Origin: Ligula intestinalis
Taxonomy: Eukaryota; Platyhelminthes; Cestoda; Diphyllobothriidea; Diphyllobothriidae
Direction of reading: 5' to 3'
DNA length: 64,000 nucleotides
Assembly (NCBI GenBank): GCA_036362985.1
Contig: JAYGXS010000008.1
Span: forward strand, 24,779,648-24,843,647
This document shows positions 45,200 through 54,497 of the stretch, in pieces. The notes beneath the pieces were generated by a model. That model searched no databases. It saw only the letters and a list, made by a program, of their open reading frames with translations, and was not told where the DNA came from. How positions within the stretch are numbered: the first letter of the stretch is position 1; each line of letters starts with the position of its first letter. The position numbers and the translations under genes are program-made.

Positions 45200-46990
45200 C
45201 GTAAAGCAGCTGGCAAATAAAAACCGCCTTGCACTACCGTTCGGGATAACTCGGGTCAAGTGATAACTGATATGGCTGGCAAAATCGATCGATGGCGAGA
45301 GCACTTTAGCGAACAACTGGATCCGCCTTTACATTCACCTGCGAACCTACAGCTATCAACTGGAACTGCTAGCCACCTACGAGATTTGAAGTGGAATCGG
45401 TATTATAACGACTAAAAGTTCGGAAGGCAGCGGCTGAAGATGGTATCCAAGCAGAAGCCTACAAAACTAATTGTCCTGCTTCGACGGAAACACTACACCG
45501 ACTGTACTCGACTATATGGACTACCGAAGTCATTCCGACTGACTGGGCACTGTCCATTATTTTACCGATACCGAAGCGCAATGACAGGAAACCATGCTCA
45601 AACTATCGCGGCATCAGCCTCATAGATATAGCCGCCAAAGTATTTGCGACCATCCTCCATAGATTTTCGACTGAGCGCAATCTTCGTACTCGTCCTAACC
45701 AAGGAGGATTTCGTCCAGGTAGAGGATGTATTGACCACATCTTCATTCTACGCCGCATACTAGAGCACAGACATCAAAACCAACAGATCACCACCGCCTG
45801 TTTTATCGACTTCAAAACCGCCTTTGATTCTATCGACAGAGAAGCTTTATGGCAAGTCTTGCTTGCTGACGGTCTCCCACCAAAGTTGCTCAATCTAATC
45901 AAAGCTTACTATGGCACAACATCAGCCCAAGTAAGAACCCTTGGTGAAGAGTCAACTTCTTTCCCTCTGACTTGTGGAGTTCGACAAGGGTGCCCTCTTT
46001 CTCCAGTTCTCTTCAACTTCTTGATCGACTGGGTAATGCATCAGTCAATTCTACCTGAGAGTGGATGTGAAATTAGCCCGAAATTCAGAGTATCTGACCT
46101 GGAATATGCCGATGACATTGTCGTACTCGGTAAAACTCCTCAGTCACTACAGCCAACGCTAGACCGAATCACCAGCTTCACTGCAACTGTTGGTCTGACA
46201 ATTAATGTGCGCAAGACGAAGCTCCTGACTACGTGTCTGGGCACAGCACAACCACTGTTTATCAGGGGTCAACCCATTGAAGAAGTTAGCTGCTTCCGCT
46301 ATTTGGGCTCGAATATGCTAGCCAATGGACAGGCCAAAGACGAAATCAAGAACCGAATCACGCAGGCTAGAAATTCATTCAGGCTGCTAGCCAGACCAAT
46401 CTGGTCTCGCTTAGACATCAGCTTACGTACGAAGTTGCTGATATACAAAGTATCAATCAGACCGGTGTTAGTATATGCCTGCGAAACATGGCCAGTGAGA
46501 AAGGCAGACATCCTATTGCTCGAAGTCTTTGACCGTTGGTGCCTTCGACACCTCTTAAGAGTCTTCTGGCAGGATCGAATCTCCAATGCTGAGCTAAACC
46601 GCAGATGTTTCAAACTACCAAGTCTAGCATCGTACATCCAGCATCGACGATTGCAATGGTTTGGCCATGTTCTGCGCAAACCATTGATGGACCTCGGCAG
46701 ATTGGTCGCAAACCCCTCTCGTAGTGCAAACTGGAGATACCGACAAGGCGGTCAACTGAAGACATGGCTCGGCACTGTTAAGTCGGACGTTGAACGGATG
46801 GGCCTCGTAACCTTTTACGGCTTGCGACATTGGAACAAACACTGGGTTGACAGCTGTGAAGAGCTCGCTTCTGACCGCCGCCAATGGGCCGCCGCTATTC
46901 GTGACATCCGTGAAACCAGTTCATCCAACAACAGGAACTAATCGGATCAAGAGAGACAAGATAGAGTAAGCTGTTCACCAGGGACCATAA
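45200..46990 (+). mobile_element. 5'-truncated LINE with reverse transcriptase
   Basis: The RT frame is intact from about 45413 to 46941. Upstream pieces of the same protein (GKIDRWREHFSEQLDPPLHS at about 45275) are separated by a stop at 45410-45412 and a frame break near 45385, and the endonuclease is missing. About 50 bp of 3' sequence follows before a SINE. Confidence 0.8.
45413..46941 (+). CDS. LINE reverse transcriptase (decayed 5' end)
   Basis: About 509 codons without a stop, beginning RLKVRKAAAEDGIQAEAYKT. Motifs in order: ALSIILPIPKRND, PCSNYRGISLI, NQGGFRPGRGCIDHIF, ACFIDFKTAFDSIDREALW (palm motif A, catalytic Asp), CGVRQGCPLSPVLFNF (motif B), LEYADDIVVLG at 46099-46131 (motif C), then FRYLGS (motif D) and RLQWFGHVLRK in the C-terminal tail. 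Catalytic residues are present. Known: this is non-LTR retrotransposon RT; the clade is not assigned with certainty. Without the endonuclease it is not autonomous, although the RT itself looks little damaged, which suggests fairly recent insertion. Confidence 0.85.
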
Positions 46991-47034
46991 TTGAAATTTA
47001 ACTTAACTTTAAGCAAATGTGCTAAACCCCCAAA

Positions 47035-47250
47035 CAAATAAGTGAACCTAGTAGTCATTCTGGTGGAGTCTAGATAATTGTTTAGGAAGTCCTGCCTGGG
47101 CAGTCAACTTGCTATTCCGTAATGCTGCATTCCAAACGAGCAACAGGTTGGCCGGGTAAAATCGATCCAAGTGGGACTAAATTCACGAATCACGGTGAGC
47201 CTCGTAACTCAATGGTAGAATTAAGCAAGTCTGCCAAACCTCCTTAATAA
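47035..47250 (+). repeat. tRNA-derived SINE (family 1), partial
   Basis: agtcattctggtggagtcta, cctgcctgggcagtcaactt, gtaaaatcgatccaagtggg, then a head remnant cctcgtaactcaatggtaga. Same body as 13.3 kb. Confidence 0.65.
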
Positions 47251-47480
47251 CTGAACTCATTCTTCAAGGACATTTAAGCAAAAACCTCACGAAACAACCG
47301 ATTTACTGCTTCGCTATTTAGCCTGAACAGGCTTTGCCTACACGAAACACTTCCAGTTTACGCAGTTAGAGCGATTTTCGACATCCTCCAGAGTTTCCGT
47401 TTTTCAAAAAAGTTTATAGTTTCCGACAACGTGCGATTAATTTTAAAAAATGATTTTGCTCCTTTTCATTCAGTTAAGGC

Positions 47481-47740
47481 CGTTAATTACGATATGTTCA
47501 GAATAGCCTTTGCATATTCGTTGGTGCCGCCCAGCAAAAATGATTAATATATTTTTCTAAGTTCGTTTTAAAGACGCTAATTATTAGTTCGGAGCTATTG
47601 CATATTCGTTGGTGGCGCTCTGTAAATGCTTAATATTATTCCTTTTATGTTTTTGATTGAATTAAAACGGTTAATCATTATTATGAGTTCAGAGCTTTTT
47701 GTTCATTTTTGGCACCGTTTTGTGAATGATTTAGCCACTT
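47481..47740 (+). repeat. 93-bp tandem repeat, ~2.7 units
   Basis: Units start at 47481, 47575 and 47668 with gttcrgagct, tgcatattcgttggtg and aatgattaatat-like words. The first 30-40 codons of the following open frame lie in this repeat. Confidence 0.75.
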
Positions 47741-48103
47741 TGCAAATGATAGACCACCCACTGGTAGGCCTGAGCGGAAATCGGTCGGGGTTTGGACAAA
47801 AAAGTCACAGACCAAATCGGTACTGTGGCATGGCGGATATTTTTTGTCCTAAAGAGCAGCCAGAAGACGAAGCCTACATACTCAGTCCACGCATGCCAGG
47901 CATCGAAACAAAATGGGGACTTAATACGGCTTTTGAAATTACCATCCCCGTGATACGGTCTGCCCAGACTTGGCGAATTCCAGAGGCGTTAAAAGGGACA
48001 ATTTCCGGCCTAATGACGTTACCGTCTAGCTGGAATACAAGCAACCTCTTCCCCCAGCCAGCGGTTTGGGATGATTTACCGACAAAAAACTACGCCAGAG
48101 AAC
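47626..48103 (+). CDS. Unassigned frame interrupted by LINE insertion
   Basis: About 160 codons from an ATG at 47626. The first part is tandem-repeat sequence, so a real start could be further in, for example at MIDHPLVG near 47744. The end reads LFPQPAVWDDLPTKNYA, and the coding sequence VWDDLPTK reappears at 49135 beyond the LINE, i.e. this frame is the target that was duplicated on insertion. No family recognised; it could itself be transposon-derived. Confidence 0.3.
48064..48103 (+). repeat. Target-site duplication, left copy
   Basis: GTTTGGGATGATTTACCGAC begins both copies. 40 bp, differing from 49135-49173 by one base indel and two substitutions. Confidence 0.8.
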
Positions 48104-49134
48104 CACAGTAGACGCGTCTACGAATCGCGTTCCCACCCACCCTCCCGGCGGCCAATGTCTGCTACACCCATCTCCCTACGTTGTATCAACTCTCTCCCCC
48201 CAGCCCAATCCGTGTCTTTGATGACGGAACAGCCCCTCCCGGCCACGCTGCTCCGACTCCTCCTCCTCGCCGCCGGAATTGAGGCCAACCCTGGACCTCT
48301 CTGGTACTGCTCGTTCTGCCGAGTCCGCCTGGGCCGCCGCGACTGGTCTGTACGTTGCGGCTCCTGCAATGGTTGGTGCCATCTCCGCTGCAGTGGCCTC
48401 GCCACGGCTGCCGATTGGTCGCCCGCCTTCGCGTGTCCCAGCTGTCCCGTGCCCCCACCGATCTCCATGCCTCCAGCCCGTCCGGTCCTGAACCCAAATC
48501 CTCTTGTCTCCGACCGTGCCTCACCACCTGGTCTTAAGATCTTACAATTCAAAGCCAACGGCCCCCTTGGGAAGCTTGACCAGCTCCTGGCGTTCATGCG
48601 CTCGCAAAGCATAGCTGTGGCGGCTTTCCAAGAGACAAAGTGGTCTAACTCCACTAAGGTCCCTTCCTGTACCGATTACACGATTGTCCGTCGCGACCGC
48701 GGCCGCAACAAAGGTGAAGGTTTGGCCTCCCTGGTGAAAAAATCCATTGCCCATCACCAGCTACCCCTGCTTGGAGCCGATCCCACGGAAGTACTGGCGA
48801 TTTCCCTTGACATTGGCCCGGCGCCGCTAACCGTCGTGAACGTGTACATCCCTCCAACTTCCAGGTGTCCTCCCGGTTACACCGCCTCTATCGCTCCCTA
48901 CTTACCTTCTGGTGACAGTTTGGTGCTAGGTGACTTCAACGCCCACCATGACCTGTGGTGCTCTAACTTGGCAGCCGACCCCCGAGGAGAAGCTCTGGCT
49001 GATGAAATACAACACGCCCCCTTTGCCGTTCTCAACGAGAACAGCCAAACGCGGCTTCCGACCAACGGCGCCTCCAGCTCACCCGATGTTTCCCTCGCCA
49101 GTCTCAGTCTGGTAGCCTCCACCATGTAGAACAC
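48104..49134 (+). mobile_element. 3'-truncated LINE with 2A-like motif, PHD finger and AP endonuclease
   Basis: Insert between the 39-40-bp direct repeats. Starts with the family 5' region (gcgttcccacccaccctccc, ggccaatgtctgctacaccc; also found at 63.94 kb and, inverted, at 30.02 and 49.57 kb) and ends within the endonuclease. Loss of the 3' end is unusual for LINEs, whose 5' ends are normally lost. Confidence 0.8.
48221..49129 (+). CDS. LINE ORF fragment: 2A-like, PHD finger, AP endonuclease
   Basis: Likely start ATG at 48221 (MTEQPLPATLLRLLLLAAG), which is inside a longer open frame from 48071. Next is the 2A-like stretch GIEANPGP (NPGP at 48287-48298), then a C4HC3 PHD finger (CSFC, CGSC, WCHLRC, CPSC) and an AP endonuclease: LKILQFKANGPLGKLDQL, FQETKW with the catalytic Glu, NVYIPP, GDFNAHHDLW with Asp and Asn, and SSPDVSLAS in place of the SDH end. 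The frame stops at a TAG just before the right direct repeat. Role in an intact element: nick target DNA; the PHD may bind histone tails. Odd: the 2A consensus Asp is Gly here. Confidence 0.8.
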   Translation: MTEQPLPATLLRLLLLAAGIEANPGPLWYCSFCRVRLGRRDWSVRCGSCNGWCHLRCSGLATAADWSPAFACPSCPVPPPISMPPARPVLNPNPLVSDRASPPGLKILQFKANGPLGKLDQLLAFMRSQSIAVAAFQETKWSNSTKVPSCTDYTIVRRDRGRNKGEGLASLVKKSIAHHQLPLLGADPTEVLAISLDIGPAPLTVVNVYIPPTSRCPPGYTASIAPYLPSGDSLVLGDFNAHHDLWCSNLAADPRGEALADEIQHAPFAVLNENSQTRLPTNGASSSPDVSLASLSLVASTM

Positions 49135-49173
49135 GTTTGGGATGATTTACCGACTAAAACTACGTCAGAGAAC
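49135..49173 (+). repeat. Target-site duplication, right copy
   Basis: 39 bp, pair of 48064-48103. The following sequence (tcacaactaccacaccaaga) would be the continuation of the pre-insertion locus. Confidence 0.8.
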
Positions 49174-49374
49174 GGTAAAGATCACAACTACCACACCAAG
49201 AGTTCTTTGATGCTGGTCAGGGCAATAGAGAATCCGGATGACTGCTATAGCCAACCTAGCGTGGGAAGGAGTGAAGTAGCATTACTAATAATTATAATAA
49301 GTAGAAGTCTTAATAGTATTAGTAGTGTGTGTGTGTGTGTGTGTTTGTGTGTCATGTGTCGTGTGTTGTAGCCA

Positions 49375-49575
49375 TTGCTGGATCAAGAGTTCCCGCCGGA
49401 GTCCAGACTGGTTGTATTTGGAAAACGGAGAAAAACCGCGACCTCAACCGGGTTGAGTGACCGGGAGGGGCTACTCCGTCATCAAAAACACAGGATGAGA
49501 AGAGGGGAAATCTGTCCAACGTAGGAAGATTGGTATAGCAGACCTAGGTCGCCGTGAGGCGGGTGGTGTTGTAAT
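49375..49575 (-). mobile_element. Minimal PHD-LINE derivative (5' joined to 3' end)
   Basis: Minus strand: LINE 5' words (gcctcacggcgacctaggtc, tgctataccaatcttcctac), then tttttgatgacggagtagcc and cctcccggtcac of the N-terminus, joined directly to the RT tail and 3' end (ggttgaggtcgcggtttttc, tccggcgggaactcttgatc). About 200 bp represent an element of several kilobases. A TG run (49327-49343) lies just outside. Confidence 0.75.
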
Positions 49576-49729
49576 GGGTTCCCAGGCTATTTAGTGCCGC
49601 CAGTCTCTTTGTGTCAGTTCAGCCGAGAGAACAACGAACAAGGTCGTAAGGGAAAGAAAGTCCTTTATTGCCTCCCTTAACGGGGACTATATGGAATGAA
49701 ATCTATATAAGCGACCAATCAGATTGTGC

Positions 49730-49920
49730 TGGCGGTAGTCTTCGTAGTAATACTAGTAGCACTGGTGGCAGTAGTAGTAATAGTAGTTGTTTTGATAGCA
49801 GTAGTGATAGTAGCCTGAGTAATGTTAGTCGTGACAGTTGCTGCAGTAGTATTATTATTAACAATAGCAATAAAAGCAGCTATACCAAAAAGAGCAGCAG
49901 TATTAATAGTAGTAGGATTA

Positions 49921-49964
<44 letters not shown>

Positions 49965-50010
49965 CGTAATGATATTAGTCGTATTAGTAGCAGTAGTTTT
50001 GCCGCATGCC
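49730..50010 (+). repeat. Degenerate (AGT)n array
   Basis: Many AGT/GTA units with substitutions; a purer run is at 49930-49965. The Ser-rich frame over it is not a gene. Confidence 0.85.
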
Positions 50011-50300
50011 TAGGGAATCTCCGACTCCGGCGTTACTCAAATAAAGTAAAAATGACCGAAAAAATACACCAGGTTGTGCAATTTCGACGACTGGAGGGTG
50101 TGCCGGACACACAAACGGTCCCTGGCCGACTGGGTGGGCAAAGGCTGTCCCCCCCTTCCCCCGTCAAGTTCAGGAGGGCATGGAACATGACCAGGCCGCA
50201 CATACGCACACGGTCGGGGTTTCGGATTACGCAAACTTTTCGCCAAGCGGCAGCCGGTATAGTAAACCACATACGCAGGATTCCAGCCCCAGGCGTATAA
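49995..50300 (+). repeat. 0.3-kb direct duplication, copy 1
   Basis: ctccggcgttactcaaataa, tacaccaggttgtgcaattt, gtgtgccggacacacaaacg, gcatggaacatgaccaggcc, gccaagcggcagccggtata. Copy 2 is at 51293-51610, about 1.3 kb away; both follow AGT arrays. Confidence 0.8.
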
Positions 50301-50985
50301 ATAGTAGTAGCGGTGATGGTGATTGTAGTATTATTAGTAGCATTAAGGGAAGTCGCCAAAATAGTAGCCTTAGTAATAGAAGTATTAGTTGCTGTAACAG
50401 GGACACACTGTGGTGTCACCGGCCAAATACGCCCTTTGGAATCACCAAGCAGTTACACAACATGAAGGGCGTAACTTTGGAAGCCACCCAGAGTTGCTGT
50501 TTCAGGTGGCAGTTGTGCCACTGGCATTGTCCAGAGCTGAATTTCCTGCCACAGGGCGAAGCCCAGGCCTGAGTCTTTGTCAGTCCGTGTTGCAACTTAC
50601 TGTCTGAGAAGTGACATTTGCTAAGGGGTGATTTTCATGCAAGTTCTCTTGTGGCATGATCTGGTGCGTTGAAAGAAAGTCACCTGTCGTGTGGCCCAAT
50701 TAATTGACCCTTGAGGAACTGCGAGTGGTGGGCTTGCGTGCGTGTGCGAATTGGTGTGTCCGGTCCAGTGGTTTAAGATCATCGCATGGGGAAAGTCACG
50801 GCGAAGACACAATACCTTGCGGCAGTCCGCATTGACAAAGTAGGCGTTGTAGGCAGTCGGCCACGGGAACGACACCTAAGTACACTCTGCAATGTCATGC
50901 TGGCATCCGGTTACGCTACGCTTCTGACGGTAGTTACTGCTGGTGGTAGTAGTAGCTACCGTGATAATACTATTAGTATTAGTAG
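50301..50985 (+). repeat. Short AGT-rich stretches and unassigned sequence
   Basis: AGT-like triplets at 50305-50395 and 50940-50985. Between them nothing recognised. Confidence 0.5.
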
Positions 50986-50987
50986 TA

Positions 50988-51088
50988 CAGTAGTCGCCGG
51001 TTATTAAGCCCACGGTTAATAGGCCCAGCCGCTTGCGAAGCCCGATTTGGTCTGGGCTAGAAGTGGGCTTAATAACTGGCGACTACTG
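50988..51088. mobile_element. 101-bp pogo-type MITE
   Basis: CAGTAGTCGCCGGTTATTAA at one end and its complement, with one change, at the other; TA at 50986-50987 and 51089-51090. It is the shortest member of the family at 33.4 and 57.1 kb, here inserted in an AGT array. Confidence 0.9.
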
Positions 51089-51099
51089 TAGTCATAGTA

Positions 51100-51218
51100 G
51101 ACGGAGTAATTGTAGTGGCGGCGGTTATTGTAGTATCATTATTAACGATAGTACTGATAGCAGCTATAGTAATAGAAGCTGTTGTGAAATTTGCGGTAGC
51201 ATTAATAACAGTACCAGC

Positions 51219-51252
<34 letters not shown>

Positions 51253-51290
51253 GTAGCAATCATAGCGTGGCAGTAGTAACAGCAGTAGTA
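51100..51290 (+). repeat. Degenerate (AGT)n array
   Basis: AGT-rich, purer at 51215-51255. Direct continuation of the array interrupted by the MITE. Confidence 0.8.
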
Positions 51291-51292
51291 GT

Positions 51293-51610
51293 TTTGCCGT
51301 GTGTCTCAGAGATCGGGAATATCAGACTCCGGCGTTATTTAAAAAAATTAAATGACCGCTAAAAAATACACCAGGTTGCGCTTTTTCGACAACTGTAGGG
51401 TGTGCCGGACACACACAGACGGTCCCTGGCCGACTGTGTGGGCAAAGGCTGCCCCTGGAAGTTCAGCCAATGCCCGCATAGTTAGGAGGGCATGGAACAT
51501 GACCAGGCGGCACAAACACACACACAGTCGGGTTTTTTCCGATTTCGCAAGCTTGTCGCCAAGCGGCAGTCAGTATATTAAACCAAATACGCAGGATCCT
51601 AGGCCAAGAC
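51293..51610 (+). repeat. 0.3-kb direct duplication, copy 2
   Basis: ctccggcgttatttaaaaaa, tacaccaggttgcgcttttt, gtgtgccggacacacacaga, gcatggaacatgaccaggcg, gccaagcggcagtcagtata. Confidence 0.8.
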
Positions 51611-52024
51611 ACAGGTTTGCTGGCGCCGGGGTTGGTCTGTGTCCAGACATGGCAGACAGAATTAATTCAAAAAGTGACGTCAGTTACCGGGGCCGTGTTC
51701 AAACGACACTTCGTTTGCTTAATTGTTTTGATAACCGACGACGCAGGACTGCAGGATTATCTCCGGCAAGCTATGAACTTTACCTCGTGATTTCAATTTA
51801 TATGCATCGCGCCGCTGCATATTTGCTGTGAAGAAAAAAAAGATCCTGTAAACTTTATGTTTCACGTCAACTTTATATGAATAGGGCCAGTGAGGGTTAA
51901 CACCCGTGACCCTTAAAAACTATACGATCAAAAAAATTCGCAGAAATACTACGAACGTTCCAAGTAAACTGTAAAAACAGAAAAGATACAAAGAAAAGGT
52001 AAGTGGAGGAGGAGGAGGATAAGG
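51611..52024. other. Nothing recognised
   Basis: Unassigned; a GTAAGT on the plus strand at 51999 lacks a convincing exon. Confidence 0.35.
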
Positions 52025-52250
<226 letters not shown>

Positions 52251-52865
52251 TTGTTATCTCCGGCTTAACAAGTTTCAAATACTCCATGTCCATCTCCAGT
52301 GAAAGTCCTATCCAATCTACACACGATCTTTATCATTGTTCGAAAGCAGTACCATTCCTCCAAAAGTGCTGGCTGCCCTCACCTCTTGACCAATTTCCAA
52401 TCGAATACACACGTGCGTCCAAAACAGTAACGACTGCAAAGGTGCCCCCTAAACACGCTCCGCCTCGATGTGCACCTGTCATGCCTGGTTGGCCTCAACG
52501 CCGCGACTGTTCCAAGGGTCACTTGAACATCCCTTCGCCCTACCGACCCTTTTGGGTCTCTGTATATGACACCTCCTTCCGGTTAACGTTTACACAAATC
52601 GGACGCTATATGGACTGGCCCCAAAGTCACATAAAAACAACAGTCACCCCCCCCCTCCCACTGACACGCATGCTCCCTCAAAACTGGCTCTGTCATGCAT
52701 TCGTGTGGCGTTGTGGAACATACGTCGTTCCTTTGTCCAGAGTCAGACGATATTTGGTCAACACCCCTGTCCTTGACTACGGGTGTCCGTTGTTCAGTAG
52801 CATACTGCATTGATTATTGTTATTTCTGGATACTGGATACAGAGTCAGAGGAGACAAGAAGTTCG
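52251..52865. other. Nothing recognised
   Basis: A 175-codon plus frame (52286-52813) has no recognised domain or supporting splice signals. Confidence 0.35.
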
Positions 52866-53314
52866 AAACTCTACTACTACGATCATTACGATTACCACTT
52901 TAAATACTACTCATAATACTAATACTACTACAACGACCACCACTACCACTAATGCAACAGCCAGTAGTATGACTAATATTATTGCTGCTACTATTAATAC
53001 TACTACAAATGCCACCACCGTCAATACGACTACAAGTCAAACGACTGTGGTTACAGAAGCTGATAATTACAGTACGCATGCGGAGGGCTACTACGAACTA
53101 TAAATACTGCACAACCTGTGCCCGTCTCACGCCATTCTGCGGTTGCCTATGGTTAAGGATTCTCAACAGAAACTGATAGGTCAGGATCATAAAAAAAATT
53201 CTTGTGCAAGTGATCGCATCTTCTTTTTCTTCTTCATAGCAATGACTTTGGTCGGTACTCCATCCATTTCCATTATTCGCCACAGGCATTCACGATAGAC
53301 GAAATCGAACACTC
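52866..53314 (+). repeat. ACT-rich segment and repeat Z
   Basis: Degenerate ACT triplets (52870-53040) run into the repeat Z sequence: gataattacagtacgcatgc, aactataaatactgcacaac, tatggttaaggattctcaac, ending tcgaacactcaa. The non-array copy at 30.3 kb shares the part after the triplets. Confidence 0.65.
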
Positions 53315-54087
53315 AATATAGTTCAGTATAGTTCAGTATATGTAGGGTAGTAGGCAATGCCTTTGAAGACCCTATTGAAAACAGTATGCATGAAATATCC
53401 AACATAAAATACGTCATTATAAACAGTGAGTAACATATATACATGTACAAATTTTAACGTGTGCGTGTGAGCAGTCAGAATAGTCTCTTGTGCACATAAT
53501 ATATCCAACATAAAATGTGTTATTGTAAAATAGTGAGAAGCATATACAAATGTAAAGTTTTATCTATAGGTATTTCCGGGGCGTAAATTATTCCTGCTTC
53601 CTTGTGCATATGAACGGTAAGTGTTAAGTAGATGTTCATCCGGTTTCCTTTTAAACGCATCTGTGGAGTTCGCCATTACGACCTCCTCGGGCAGTCCGTT
53701 CCAGACACCGATGACTCGTGAGAACGACTGCTTGCGGACCTCTAGATGGGATAGGGTTCCCCGCAGTTTGAGGAAATTCCCACGGAGGTTGGTTTAAGTG
53801 GCGAAGGCGAAGAAGTAACCAAACTTCAGGGCACACTCCCGATTCCTCACAAGGCGGTACATCTGTATGAGGTCACCGCGGATTTGTCTATACTCAAGGG
53901 GGAAAACGCTAAGTGCTTCTAGTCTACATTTGTAGGATGAAGACTTAAGGCCCTTCACAATTTGCGTTGCCCATCGCTGAATTCTTTCCAGCATCTGGTT
54001 ATCTTTGTGCATCCATGGTCGCCACGCCTGAACGCCATACTCCAGATGTGAGCGAATAAATGTTCCATAGATTTTGCCGAATATGTA
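53315..54087 (-). mobile_element. CR1-like LINE, 3' part
   Basis: Minus strand. The region lies exactly between two plus-strand Z copies (53100-53314 and 54088-54301). It encodes the RT C-terminus, then about 300 bp of 3' sequence with two gttcagtatagttcagtata units at 53320-53341. Confidence 0.65.
53640..54087 (-). pseudogene. CR1-like RT C-terminal fragment
   Basis: Frame 54090-53794 reads SHLEYGVQAWRPWMHKDNQM, LERIQRWATQIVKGLKSSSY and EYRQIRGDLIQMYRLV, the classic CR1-type tail. After a stop at the end of FAFAT, another stretch continues the same protein with GVWNGLPEEVV and FKRK to about 53640. The Arg/Trp-rich WNxLP motif is normal for the very end of such RTs. Disrupted by one stop and lacking all upstream domains. 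Confidence 0.75.
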
Positions 54088-54301
54088 CATGTATTACCCC
54101 ACTCTGCGCATGTCTCACGCTATTCTACAGTAACTTATGGTTAAGGATTCTTGACAGAACTCGGAACGGCAGGAACATAAAAAATTCTTGTTCCAGTGGT
54201 CGCATCTTCTTCTTCTTCTTCATGGCAATGTTTCTGGCCAATACTCCATCCAGTTCCATTATTCGCCTAAGGCACTCACGATAGACGGAATCAAACACTC
54301 A
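54088..54301 (+). repeat. Repeat Z
   Basis: tcacgctattctacagtaac, ttatggttaaggattcttga, cataaaaaattcttgttcca, CTT run, gccaatactccatccagttc, ending tcaaacactcaa as the copy at 53.1 kb does. Confidence 0.7.
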
Positions 54302-54497
54302 ACCTTATTGTTGGTTGATGGTGGGGCAGTGGTCCAATGCGTGGGGACGAATACCTTCCTAAGCCGACGCAAAGCCCCCCGTGTTTCGGTAAGGATAACT
54401 TGTGCGACACAAGCAGAACACTGTTTTAAACTAGTTTCCCAGAATAAGATGTATGCTGTGATAACGGCTCAAGGAAAGCAGTATTTTTTGAGCGGTA

